This document shows, in pieces, positions 8,111 to 14,616 of a stretch of DNA of 20,845 bases (positions are counted from its first letter, which is position 1; each line of letters begins with the position of its first letter). The notes below the pieces were generated by a model. The model ran no database searches, was not told the origin of the DNA, and saw nothing but the letters and a program-made list of their open reading frames with translations. The position numbers and the translations under genes are program-made. The stretch is taken from NCBI GenBank assembly GCA_050695655.1, contig JBOGTU010000139.1:1-20845 (forward strand), read 5' to 3'. The stretch comes from DATKQD01 sp050695655 (GTDB taxonomy: Bacteria > Chloroflexota > JAJPGV01).

Positions 8111-8136
8111 GCTCGCGCGAGCGCCCGGCCGCGGCC
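8111..8136. repeat. Two adjacent perfect palindromes
   Basis: GCTCGCGCGAGC (8111-8122) and GGCCGCGGCC (8127-8136) sit in the 110-nt gap between the reverse-strand DinB-family gene and nadB. Either could be a terminator stem for the DinB gene or an operator for nadB; neither has a T-tract. In DNA this GC-rich a short palindrome can arise by chance. Confidence 0.4.
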
Positions 8137-8142
8137 AAACAT

Positions 8143-8670
8143 CTAGGCCGGGAACCAGTGCCTCCGTTCGATGATGCCGCGCAGGTACGCCAGCTGGCCG
8201 GCGTGCTGCAGATTGTCTGAGCACACACTCACCAGCCGCACACCCACGGTGGGCATGGGATTCCACCGCGGCTCGTTCAGCACGCGGTCAAGGTCTTGGG
8301 CGGTGAGGGTGCCCACGTACTCCACGGAGCGTGCGTGCACCGCCTGGTGGTAGTCCACCAGAACTTGCGGGCCGCTGGGGTGCAGCTCAGCCACCTGCTG
8401 TGAGGTGTAGCCGAAGCCCGTATCGCTTGGGTTGGCCGCCTTCCCGAATTTCTCGTACCAACCTTCGCTGATCCAGGCCTGCTCCCGACCGGCCAGGTCA
8501 GACATGTGCCCATCCTGCACGCGCGTGAGGTGCCAGGCCAGCCAGGCGGCAGAGTTGGCTTGATCGTCCGGCCGGAAGGCCAGCTGCTCCACAGTGAGCC
8601 CCTTCAGCGACATGTTGACCAGGTCTCGGATGCGGCCGAAGGCATCCTTGATGAGCTCGTGCGCTTCCAT
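8143..8670 (-). CDS. DinB-family putative metal-dependent protein
   Basis: The 175-residue protein fits the DinB/YfiT four-helix superfamily, whose members bind a metal through three histidines; many act as thiol-dependent transferases, while others have no known reaction. Visible features are the opening helix ELIKDAFGRIRDLV, the first His in WLAWHLTRVQD, and the final His in NLQHAGQLAYLRGIIERR. The substrate is unknown. The start at ATG 8670 is well supported by GAGGAG about 5 nt upstream on the reverse strand. It lies upstream of nadB in the same direction, but 110 nt containing two palindromes separate them, so co-transcription is uncertain. Confidence 0.85.
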   Translation of the reverse strand: MEAHELIKDAFGRIRDLVNMSLKGLTVEQLAFRPDDQANSAAWLAWHLTRVQDGHMSDLAGREQAWISEGWYEKFGKAANPSDTGFGYTSQQVAELHPSGPQVLVDYHQAVHARSVEYVGTLTAQDLDRVLNEPRWNPMPTVGVRLVSVCSDNLQHAGQLAYLRGIIERRHWFPA

Positions 8671-9268
8671 CGCGACTCCTCGGATCTCAGGCGTTCACTG
8701 GCCGGCCACGCCGGGCGCGGGTTCGAGCATCACTCGGTTGGTACGATGTCCCACCAACAGCGCGGCGCCGCGCGGACGACCGTTCCAGTGTACCGCTCGT
8801 GCGCCGGCCGCCCTCTCAGGAGTCCCGCTCCCGAGGCCGCCAGCCAGCGCCCCGGAGCACATTGCCCGTCAGGAGAAAAAGCTCGTTTGAAACGAACGGC
8901 CGGCTGCCCCGTTATTGCCCACTGAGCCTGGTACAAATTTTCTAGGACTTTAGTACTGGTCGTTTGCCCGGCTCGCGGGCCGTCCAGTAAGGTCCCTGCC
9001 AGGCAGTTGCCGCGAGGAAGCGCCTCGCTGCTGCCTACCGAACCACCTTCACCCACAGGATGCTTCGGGGCCGGCAGGCGGAACGGCGAACGCCGGTATC
9101 AGAATCGCCCACTGATCGGCAGGTGCCGGGCGGGCGAATGGGGGTTGCATTGCAGACCATCCGTGTGACGGGAACGGGACACTGAGGGCGGAGAGCTTCG
9201 GGTTCGACGACGAACCCTGGCAGCCGTCGGAGTTCAGGCCGCGCGTCATCTACCCCTCCGCTCGGGCG
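8671..9268. other. 598-nt gene-free region with a hairpin-rich leader
   Basis: I see no convincing gene here; the open frames on both strands lack family features and good starts. A perfect 6-1-6 palindrome (TCGTTT-G-AAACGA) lies at 8883-8895, and a locally AT-rich patch at about 8929-8957 could hold the promoter of the downstream LysM-CHAP gene. After it come several stems: AGGCAG/CTGCCT enclosing GCGAGG/CCTCGC at 9001-9036, CCGGC/GCCGG at 9071-9096, and GGGTTCG/CGAACCC with a 4-nt loop at 9200-9217. I could not match it to a known riboswitch. The frame of the downstream gene stays open from 9116 onwards. Confidence 0.5.
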
Positions 9269-10387
9269 GTGCCATTTGCTGTTCGACCAGCCATCAAGGA
9301 GTCGCGCAGCCGGGCGAGCTCGCTGGGCTGGCTGCGGAACACCACCAGTAACCGGCATGTGGTGCATGCTTGCGTACTGGGCATGGCCGTTGGCGTGCTC
9401 GCGTTTGGTGCACTGTCCCGCCCCAGCCAGAGTGCCAGCACGCTGCCGCGCATGTTCGGCGCGCCCGTGGCCGCACCTCATGCCATCGTGGCCCGCGCCA
9501 TCCCCTCTACCCAGCCCTCCATCACTCTGGCGGCGCTGCACTTTGATGCGCCCACCACGCCGGTGGTGCCCTTGCCACCGCAGAAGCCTGCTCCGGAGCT
9601 GAAGAGCTACGCCGTTCAGAATGGCGACAACCCTTTCAACCTGGCGCAAACTTTCGGCATCTCCGAGGAGACGCTGCTCGCGGCCAATGGCCTGGGCGGC
9701 GACACCGTGCTGCAGATCGGCCAGAAGCTGCTGGTGCCATCCGTCAACGGCCTGGTCGTCTCCACGCAGCCCGGCGACACCATCACGGGCATCGCCAACC
9801 AGTGGAAGATCAGCCTGGCCAAGCTGGTTTCCATCAACAAGCTCGACCCTGCGCTTCCGGGGCTCATCCCCGGCGAGGCACTGCTGCTGCCGGGCGTCAC
9901 GCCGCCAGTGCAGATCTACCCGCTGGCGACGGATAACGGCGGCAGCACCGGAGTGGCGACGGATAGCAGCGGAAACACCGGAGTGGCGACGGCAGCCGCG
10001 GCCCCGGCCCGCCAGGTGGCCGCGCCGATCGACTTGCGGCCCGCGGTGCAGCGCTCCTCCGGCAACAACTTCCCCTGGGGCCAGTGCACCTACTGGGCCG
10101 CACAGGCGCGGCCCGACATCGGCTCGCGCGTCATTGGCAATGCAGCGTCATGGCTGTACTCCGCGCGCGCCTCCGGCCTACCCACGGGCACTGTGCCGCG
10201 TGTCGGCTCGGTGGTGGTCTATCAGCCGGGCGTTCAGGGCGCCGCCTGGGTGGGGCACGTCGCCTACGTCACCTCCGTGGCGCCCAGCGGCCGCAGCTTC
10301 ACCGTGAGCGAGATGAACTTCCCTTACTGGGGCCACGTCACCTACCGCACGTCATATACCGGCTGGGGCGTCAACTTCATTTACTGA
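9269..10387 (+). CDS. LysM-LysM-CHAP cell-wall hydrolase
   Basis: This is a predicted secreted or membrane-anchored peptidoglycan amidase/endopeptidase. It has a short cytosolic N-terminus, a hydrophobic export segment (about residues 31-50, VVHACVLGMAVGVLAFGAL), and a Pro/Ala linker. Two LysM glycan-binding modules follow, at about 112-158 (YAVQNGDNPFNLAQTFGIS) and 160-207 (VSTQPGDTITGIANQWKIS). A Gly/Thr-rich linker contains a 10-residue repeat, and a C-terminal CHAP domain completes the protein. The CHAP catalytic residues are visible: Cys273 in WGQCTYWAA, His330 in GHVAYV, and Glu348/Asn350 in SEMNF. GTG 9269 is the only ATG/GTG/TTG start before the hydrophobic segment but has no Shine-Dalgarno. 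The upstream in-frame sequence looks protein-like, so a non-standard upstream start (e.g. CTG 9182) is possible. Confidence 0.88.
   Translation: MPFAVRPAIKESRSRASSLGWLRNTTSNRHVVHACVLGMAVGVLAFGALSRPSQSASTLPRMFGAPVAAPHAIVARAIPSTQPSITLAALHFDAPTTPVVPLPPQKPAPELKSYAVQNGDNPFNLAQTFGISEETLLAANGLGGDTVLQIGQKLLVPSVNGLVVSTQPGDTITGIANQWKISLAKLVSINKLDPALPGLIPGEALLLPGVTPPVQIYPLATDNGGSTGVATDSSGNTGVATAAAAPARQVAAPIDLRPAVQRSSGNNFPWGQCTYWAAQARPDIGSRVIGNAASWLYSARASGLPTGTVPRVGSVVVYQPGVQGAAWVGHVAYVTSVAPSGRSFTVSEMNFPYWGHVTYRTSYTGWGVNFIY
9926..9985 (+). repeat. Two-copy 30-bp in-frame tandem repeat
   Basis: Two copies at 9926-9955 and 9956-9985, followed by a partial third copy beginning GCGACGG, encode ATDNGGSTGV and ATDSSGNTGV in the linker between LysM2 and CHAP. 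The copies differ at a few bases. Being a multiple of three, copy-number change would alter linker length without breaking the frame. Confidence 0.85.
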
Positions 10388-10527
10388 GCCTTCGCGAACC
10401 GCCGCCTGAGGACGACCCTCGCCCTTCTCGGCGCCGAAGCTGCTCGCTCACTGGTGCGAAACACCGCCGAAGCGGTAGCATGGCCTGCGTATTCGCCACA
10501 ACCCACGCTTTCAGGAGACCGCATCTC

Positions 10528-12294
10528 ATGAGCACTCAGGTCACGGACAGTCCCGCCACGTCCACCGGCGACCGGCTGCACAGCATGCCGGCCGAGCAGG
10601 CCGCGGAAGCCCTCTTAGCCTCCATGAAACTCAACGGCATCGACCGGCTGTGGTTCACCTCGGGCACCGAGCTGGCTTTCCTCCAGGAGGTACCGGTGAA
10701 GCACCAAGCGCTGGGCCGCCCCACGCCGCGGGTCATGACGATGACACACGAGAACGCGGCCTTGGCCGCTGCCTGCGGCGAGACGATGATCACTGGCAAG
10801 CCCTCGGCCACCGCCGCGCACGTGGAATGCGGCCTGATCAACGCTGGCGGCTCCATCCACAACGCTGACCGCGGCCACTACCCGGTGCTCATGATGTCCG
10901 GCTACCCACCCTCGGCCGAGGCCAACAGCATGCCCGGCGCCCGCGACACGGGCATCCAGTGGTACCAGCAGATTCGCGATCAGGGCGAGATTCTGCGCCA
11001 GTACACCCGCTGGGACCACAAGCTGGCCACGTACGACAATCCCGGCACGGTGATCACGCGCGCGGTGCAGGTGATGATGAGTGAGCCGCAGGGCCCGGCC
11101 TACCTGGCCTTACCGCGCGAGGTCGCCATGGGCCACGTGGATGGCGCCCGCTTCCCGCTCATCGACCAGCTGCGCCCGGCCGCCCTGCCCGTCGCCGACC
11201 GCGGGCTGCTGCGCCAGGCCGCACAGTGGCTGCTGGAGGCCGAGAAGCCAATGATCTCCGTCTCCCGTGTGGGGCGCGACCCCAAAGCTGTTGGCCCCGT
11301 TGTGGAACTGGCCGAGCTGCTGGGTGCGCGGGTCTCGGCGGATGGCTTCCGCCTCAACATCCCCAGCGATCATCCGCTCGCGGGTGGCGGCGGCATGTTT
11401 GGCCCGCCGGACACAGACTGCATGCTTGTGCTGGATACACTCGTGCCCTGGCCCACCACCGTGTTCAACCCCGGGCGCGACGTGCGCGTGATCACCCTGG
11501 CGATCGATCCCATCCACCGCATGACGCCCATCTACGAGTTCCCGTCGGACCTCACCATTGGGGGCGACGCCGGCCGCTCGGTGCCGCTGCTGCTGGAGGA
11601 GGTCCGCGCGCTTATGACGCCGGAGCAGAAGCGCCGCTGCGAAGAGCGATCCACGCGCCTGCAAGCGGAAGGCCGAAAGCGGCGCGCAACGGCCCTGGAA
11701 AATGTGCAGAAGGAAGCCTCGCAACCCAACATCACTCCCACCTGGCTCAGCTACCAGGTAGGGCAGAACCTTGATGCGGAGACCATCATCGTCAACGAAC
11801 TGGTGAATGGCGCCTTTTTCAATCGCACCAAGCCAGGCACCCAGTTCAATGCCGGCGGCTCCAGCCTGGGGTTTGCCGCGCCCGCCGCGGTAGGCGTGAA
11901 GGTGGCCGCGCCGGACCGCCAGGTGGTGGCCTGCACGGGCGACGGCTCCTGGATGTTCGGCAACCCACAGGTGGTGACCTGGGCCTCGGCCTTCCACAAG
12001 GCGCCCGTGCTGTTCATCATCTCCAACAATCGTGGCTACTCCACCGGCACCGGGGGTGTGGTGCGCAGCTATCCCGAGGGGTACGCGGCCCGCGCGAAGG
12101 ACCTCACCGGCGGCTGGTTCGACCCCTGCCCCAACTACTCCGGCGAAGCCGCCGCCAGCGGCTGCTACGGCGAAAAGGTGACGGACCCGGCCGAGGTGGG
12201 CCCTGCCATCCAGCGCGGACTCAAGGCCACGCGTGAAGGCGTGCCCGCCGTGCTGGACATGTGGCTGCCCAAGCACATCACAGGCGAGGTGTAA
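10528..12294 (+). CDS. ThDP-dependent enzyme, acetolactate synthase/decarboxylase superfamily
   Basis: The 588-residue protein has the three-domain layout of ThDP lyases. The N-terminal Pyr domain carries the catalytic Glu75 in MTHENAALAA. The central transhydrogenase dIII-like domain (about 190-340) includes RVSADGFRLNIPSDHPLAGGG. The C-terminal PP domain carries the ThDP/Mg motif GDG (471-473), 26 residues, then NN (500-501). The substrate is not deducible; family alternatives are acetolactate synthase-like, benzoylformate decarboxylase-like and oxalyl-CoA decarboxylase-like enzymes. No ilvN-type regulatory subunit is adjacent, which argues against biosynthetic IlvB. ATG 10528 is chosen over the upstream ATG at 10480 because AGGAGA (10513-10518) precedes it by about 10 nt. 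A candidate -10 (TAGCAT, 10476-10481) would leave a short leader. Confidence 0.9.
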   Translation: MSTQVTDSPATSTGDRLHSMPAEQAAEALLASMKLNGIDRLWFTSGTELAFLQEVPVKHQALGRPTPRVMTMTHENAALAAACGETMITGKPSATAAHVECGLINAGGSIHNADRGHYPVLMMSGYPPSAEANSMPGARDTGIQWYQQIRDQGEILRQYTRWDHKLATYDNPGTVITRAVQVMMSEPQGPAYLALPREVAMGHVDGARFPLIDQLRPAALPVADRGLLRQAAQWLLEAEKPMISVSRVGRDPKAVGPVVELAELLGARVSADGFRLNIPSDHPLAGGGGMFGPPDTDCMLVLDTLVPWPTTVFNPGRDVRVITLAIDPIHRMTPIYEFPSDLTIGGDAGRSVPLLLEEVRALMTPEQKRRCEERSTRLQAEGRKRRATALENVQKEASQPNITPTWLSYQVGQNLDAETIIVNELVNGAFFNRTKPGTQFNAGGSSLGFAAPAAVGVKVAAPDRQVVACTGDGSWMFGNPQVVTWASAFHKAPVLFIISNNRGYSTGTGGVVRSYPEGYAARAKDLTGGWFDPCPNYSGEAAASGCYGEKVTDPAEVGPAIQRGLKATREGVPAVLDMWLPKHITGEV

Positions 12295-12318
12295 GCGCCC
12301 GGCAGCGCCTGAGCCTGT

Positions 12319-12537
12319 CTATTCGACGACGATGTCCGCTTGCGATCGCCGGCCGCGGCGCCGCAAGCGCGGCATGAGGGAGTGCGCTGCCGCCCACGTC
12401 TCTCGATACGCAGCGCGCAGATGCTCCCTTGCCTCCGGTGGCGCCCCGGCCATGAGTGGGACCACGGCCAGCCGCAGCGGCAGTAGGGCCAGGTCGCACA
12501 GCGTTGACGAGATCGAGAGGTCGCGTTCGTCCAGCAT
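12319..12537 (-). CDS. Small helical hypothetical protein (72 aa)
   Basis: I do not recognise a named family. The protein begins MLDERDLSIS, has a hydrophobic helix (LALLPLRLAVVPLMAG), then the motif EHLRAAYRETWAAAHS and a very basic stretch (RLRRRGRRS). The same HLxAAxRETxxAA pattern occurs in the small protein at 13548-13835, so the two are probably related. It is divergent from the PNPOx-like gene at 12608 and convergent with the ThDP enzyme. I prefer ATG 12537 over GTG 12564 because a TAGAAT -10 box ends 7 nt before the ATG. Confidence 0.55.
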   Translation of the reverse strand: MLDERDLSISSTLCDLALLPLRLAVVPLMAGAPPEAREHLRAAYRETWAAAHSLMPRLRRRGRRSQADIVVE

Positions 12538-12544
12538 GGCGGGT

Positions 12545-12550
12545 ATTCTA
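12545..12550 (-). promoter_or_regulatory. Candidate -10 box of the small helical protein gene
   Basis: TAGAAT on the reverse strand (5 of 6 to TATAAT) ends 7 nt before ATG 12537, which would make the transcript leaderless. No good -35 is visible. Confidence 0.45.
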
Positions 12551-12607
12551 ACGCGGCGCGTCACAGCCGCGAGGGCGGTCCAGCTTTCGCGCCATTCTTA
12601 AGGGGCT

Positions 12608-13054
12608 ATGGAAAAGCTGGAGTTGGAGGAGATGCTGGCCTTGCTGGCAGTGGCGCGCCCGGGCCGGTTACTGACGCTGGATCGCTCGCGGAATGAGCCC
12701 TACCTGGTGCCGGTGAGCTTTGTCCTGCTGGCTGGGTCGATCTACTTCTACACCGAGGCTGGCCGCAAGCTGGCGGCGCTGCGCAATGCTCCCCGGCGGG
12801 TAGGGTTCGAGATCGATGGGCACGACGGCTACGTGGCCTGGAGCATCCTCGCCAGCGGGCACTTTGTCGAGGTGCGCTCGCCCCTGGACCGCACGGCAGC
12901 CACAGCCGGGCTGCTGGCCAAGTACCGGGGTGGCGCGGTGGCGCCAATCTGGGCACGCTCCGGCGGCAATGTGGCCGCATTTGTGCGCAATCTCGCGGCG
13001 GCTGAGATGGGCGCCATCCGCATCGCACGCCTCAGCGGACGGCGCTGGCGATGA
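12608..13054 (+). CDS. Pyridoxamine 5'-phosphate oxidase-like flavin split-barrel protein (first copy)
   Basis: The 148-residue protein fits the FMN/F420-binding split beta-barrel (PNPOx-like, including NimA-type) superfamily. The N-terminal helix EEMLALLAVARPGRLLTL leads into strands NEPYLVPVSFVLLAGSIYFYTEAGRKLAALRNAPRRVGFEID and then a VAWSILASGHFVEV strand, a standard layout for small PNPOx-like reductases. Substrate and cofactor choice (FMN, F420 or heme) cannot be read from sequence. The start is ATG 12608 after AAGG about 5 nt upstream. Its stop overlaps the next start (ATGA at 13051), so the pair is translationally coupled. Confidence 0.82.
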   Translation: MEKLELEEMLALLAVARPGRLLTLDRSRNEPYLVPVSFVLLAGSIYFYTEAGRKLAALRNAPRRVGFEIDGHDGYVAWSILASGHFVEVRSPLDRTAATAGLLAKYRGGAVAPIWARSGGNVAAFVRNLAAAEMGAIRIARLSGRRWR

Positions 13055-13539
13055 TCCGCGCGCTCAGCCCCGACGAGTGCCGGCAGACTATGGCGCGCCT
13101 GCCGCACGGGCGCCTGGCCGTCGTGACGGACCAGGGCCCCTACGCCGTGCCCATGCTCTTTGCCGTTCAGGCTGCCAGCCTGGCCCTTTACGCACTGCCT
13201 GGCCGGCTGCTCACAGCCTTGCGAGGCCACCCCCTGGGCGTGGTCGTGGAGTTCGACTGGATCGAAAGCCCAGCGCGCTGGGTGAGCGTTCTTGCCACCG
13301 GCGCGTTTGAAGAGCGCTCGCGCCAGGAATTGGAAGCACCCTTGCTGGCGGCGCTCGCAGCCTCTGGCGCCTTCTTTGCCCGCGTCGCTCAGGAGCAGGT
13401 GCGCCAGCCTCAGGCAGCCTTCGGCCGCATCGTGCTGGCGCAGGTGTCCGGCCGGGCCGCGGATCGGGACGGCAGCCACGCGTTTGTGACGCACAGCATC
13501 ACAAACGCGGACAGCACGCTACAGTTGGGCAAGACGTAG
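13051..13539 (+). CDS. Pyridoxamine 5'-phosphate oxidase-like flavin split-barrel protein (second copy)
   Basis: The 162-residue protein has the same fold signature as its upstream neighbour: helix SPDECRQTMARLPHGRLAVVT, strands GPYAVPMLFAVQAASLALYALPGRLLTALRGHPLGVVVEFDWI, and VSVLATGAFEE. It is probably an old tandem duplicate, since architecture is shared while sequence identity is limited. Adjacent split-barrel subunits could form a heterodimer, because the flavin usually lies at a dimer interface; that is inference. It overlaps the upstream gene by 4 nt and is followed after 8 nt by a small protein, giving a three-gene operon. Confidence 0.82.
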   Translation: MIRALSPDECRQTMARLPHGRLAVVTDQGPYAVPMLFAVQAASLALYALPGRLLTALRGHPLGVVVEFDWIESPARWVSVLATGAFEERSRQELEAPLLAALAASGAFFARVAQEQVRQPQAAFGRIVLAQVSGRAADRDGSHAFVTHSITNADSTLQLGKT

Positions 13540-13547
13540 GAGGCAGC

Positions 13548-13835
13548 ATGAGCGAGACCAGTACCGAGCGCACGGAACTGTACGAGATCGCCGAGGATGT
13601 GCTGCGCCTGCAGGCCCGCATCCTTGGCCTCGGCCTGCGAGTCTTCCCCCGCGCCACGCGCACGCACCTGGTGGCCGCGCTGCGCGAAACGTACGACGCC
13701 GCGCAGGCCACGCGCGATCACTTTCGGCCTATCGTGCAAGAGAGCCTGGACGATCTCGCCCACTACGCCACACGTACGCACTCTGGCGCGTCCGGCGCTC
13801 AGGACGCTCCGCCCCCAGGCAGCGCGACCGTCTGA
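13548..13835 (+). CDS. Small helical hypothetical protein (95 aa), third gene of the PNPOx operon
   Basis: No family is recognised. The protein is predicted mostly helical (ELYEIAEDVLRLQARILGLGLRVFP), followed by THLVAALRETYDAAQATRDHF and a disordered Gly/Ala/Pro-rich tail from about residue 78. The HLxAAxRETxxAA motif matches that of the divergent small protein at 12319-12537. The start is very well supported: AGGAGG lies 4-5 nt before ATG 13548. It is 8 nt downstream of the second PNPOx-like gene and surely in the same transcript. Confidence 0.75.
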   Translation: MSETSTERTELYEIAEDVLRLQARILGLGLRVFPRATRTHLVAALRETYDAAQATRDHFRPIVQESLDDLAHYATRTHSGASGAQDAPPPGSATV

Positions 13836-14006
13836 CAAATCGCTCGCCGCGGTGCGAGCGCCAGCGTGCCGCCTGTCAACACCGGCAGGGTTCAGGCTCG
13901 CAGTGCATTGCCTTCACTCAGACGTGGGGGAGTTCATTTCAGCGCGCAAGCGGTCTGCTCGACACCGTAGGCAGATGTCGAACGCCATATCGGCCCTCAC
14001 CCCAGC

Positions 14007-14040
14007 CCTCTCCCATCCGCCAGCGGGCGGACGGGAGAGG
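14007..14040. terminator. Strong hairpin between convergent genes (REP-like or terminator)
   Basis: CCTCTCCC (14007-14014) pairs with GGGAGAGG (14033-14040); after one A-C mismatch, TCCGCC (14016-14021) pairs with GGCGGA (14026-14031) around an AGCG loop. That is 14 pairs with one mismatch. Just upstream is CCCTCACCCCAGCC (13994-14007), an intergenic motif recurring in many bacterial genomes beside such stems. It sits between the PNPOx operon and the reverse-strand Ddn-like gene, so it probably ends both transcripts. The rest of the 249-nt gap (13836-14084) shows nothing I can name. Confidence 0.65.
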
Positions 14041-14084
14041 CAGCAGTCCTGGCGCAAGCGCGCCCGTCCTTCGGGAGCCTTGAC

Positions 14085-14522
14085 TCAGCCCCTTTGCAGC
14101 ACCACCACCGGGATTTCGCGCTTGGTCTTTTGACGGTACTCGCTGTACATCGGGAAAATGCCGGCCATCATCTGCCACAAGCGCTCGCGTTCCTCACCCT
14201 GGGCTGTCCGGGCGGTAGCATCGAACACCTCGGCGCCCACCTGCAGGTGCACCCTGGGCTCCGTGCGCAGGTTCAAATACCACATCGGATGCGTTTCTGA
14301 GCCACCCTTGGAGCCAACGATCACGTAGGTCCCCTCGCCGTCCTGCCCATAAATGAGCGCTTGGCGGCGTAGCTGACCGGACTTGCGGCCGCGCGTCGTG
14401 AGCAGCAGCGTGGGCACGCCCCGCCAGAAGTGGCCCTCTTCGCCCTTGGTTTCCACGTAGCGCTGCACGTGCTCGCGCACCCAATCCGTTGCGCTCTCCA
14501 GCGGCTGCTCAGTCTCTGCCAA
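14085..14522 (-). CDS. Ddn-like deazaflavin (F420)-dependent nitroreductase family protein
   Basis: The 145-residue protein fits the F420H2-dependent split-barrel family named for mycobacterial Ddn. The family core is visible: GVPTLLLTTRGRKSGQLRRQ, then ALIYG, YVIVGSKGG, HPMWYLNLRTEPRVHLQVG and the C-terminal MAGIFPMYSEYRQKTKREIPVVVL. Such enzymes use reduced F420 to reduce quinones or nitro compounds. No F420 biosynthesis gene is in the window, so cofactor availability is assumed. I place the start at TTG 14522 because AGGAGG lies 5 nt before it. The frame extends to ATG 14618, but that start overlaps the divergent gene and adds about 32 residues unlike the family. Confidence 0.87.
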   Translation of the reverse strand: MAETEQPLESATDWVREHVQRYVETKGEEGHFWRGVPTLLLTTRGRKSGQLRRQALIYGQDGEGTYVIVGSKGGSETHPMWYLNLRTEPRVHLQVGAEVFDATARTAQGEERERLWQMMAGIFPMYSEYRQKTKREIPVVVLQRG

Positions 14523-14525
14523 TCG

Positions 14526-14533
14526 CTCCTCCT
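14526..14533 (-). promoter_or_regulatory. Ribosome binding site that sets the Ddn-like start
   Basis: AGGAGGAG on the reverse strand, with its AGGAGG core 5 nt before TTG 14522, is a near-perfect Shine-Dalgarno. It moves the start about 96 nt downstream of the longest frame and frees the divergent promoter region. Confidence 0.75.
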
Positions 14534-14598
14534 GCTGCTCTCGATTGTCCCACGCGCCATCGGCGCCCAGCGCCTGGAATCCGGAGCCCCCGCGGCGC

Positions 14599-14607
14599 TG
14601 GCATAAT
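14599..14607 (+). promoter_or_regulatory. Extended -10 promoter of the DinB/DUF664 gene
   Basis: TGGCATAAT contains an extended TG element and a -10 matching TATAAT at 5 of 6 positions, ending 9 nt before ATG 14617. No Shine-Dalgarno lies in between, so the transcript should be leaderless or nearly so. No good -35 is visible, as is common for extended -10 promoters. Confidence 0.5.
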
Positions 14608-14616
14608 GGGTAGCGC

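Noticed and set aside
7058..8146. 362-aa forward open frame across nadB
   Set aside because: It is a GC-rich shadow of nadB on the opposite strand with no recognisable domains.
9200..9217. tRNA T-arm (GGTTCGA-like)
   Set aside because: It is an isolated hairpin; no acceptor, D or anticodon stem can be built around it.
8929..9268. c-di-AMP (ydaO) riboswitch upstream of the LysM-CHAP gene
   Set aside because: The context fits, but I could not find the conserved blocks (for example the AGCTAACC-type segment) in the right order.
11110..12276. 388-aa reverse-strand open frame
   Set aside because: It is antisense to the ThDP enzyme gene, whose protein shows full family motifs; the reverse frame shows none.
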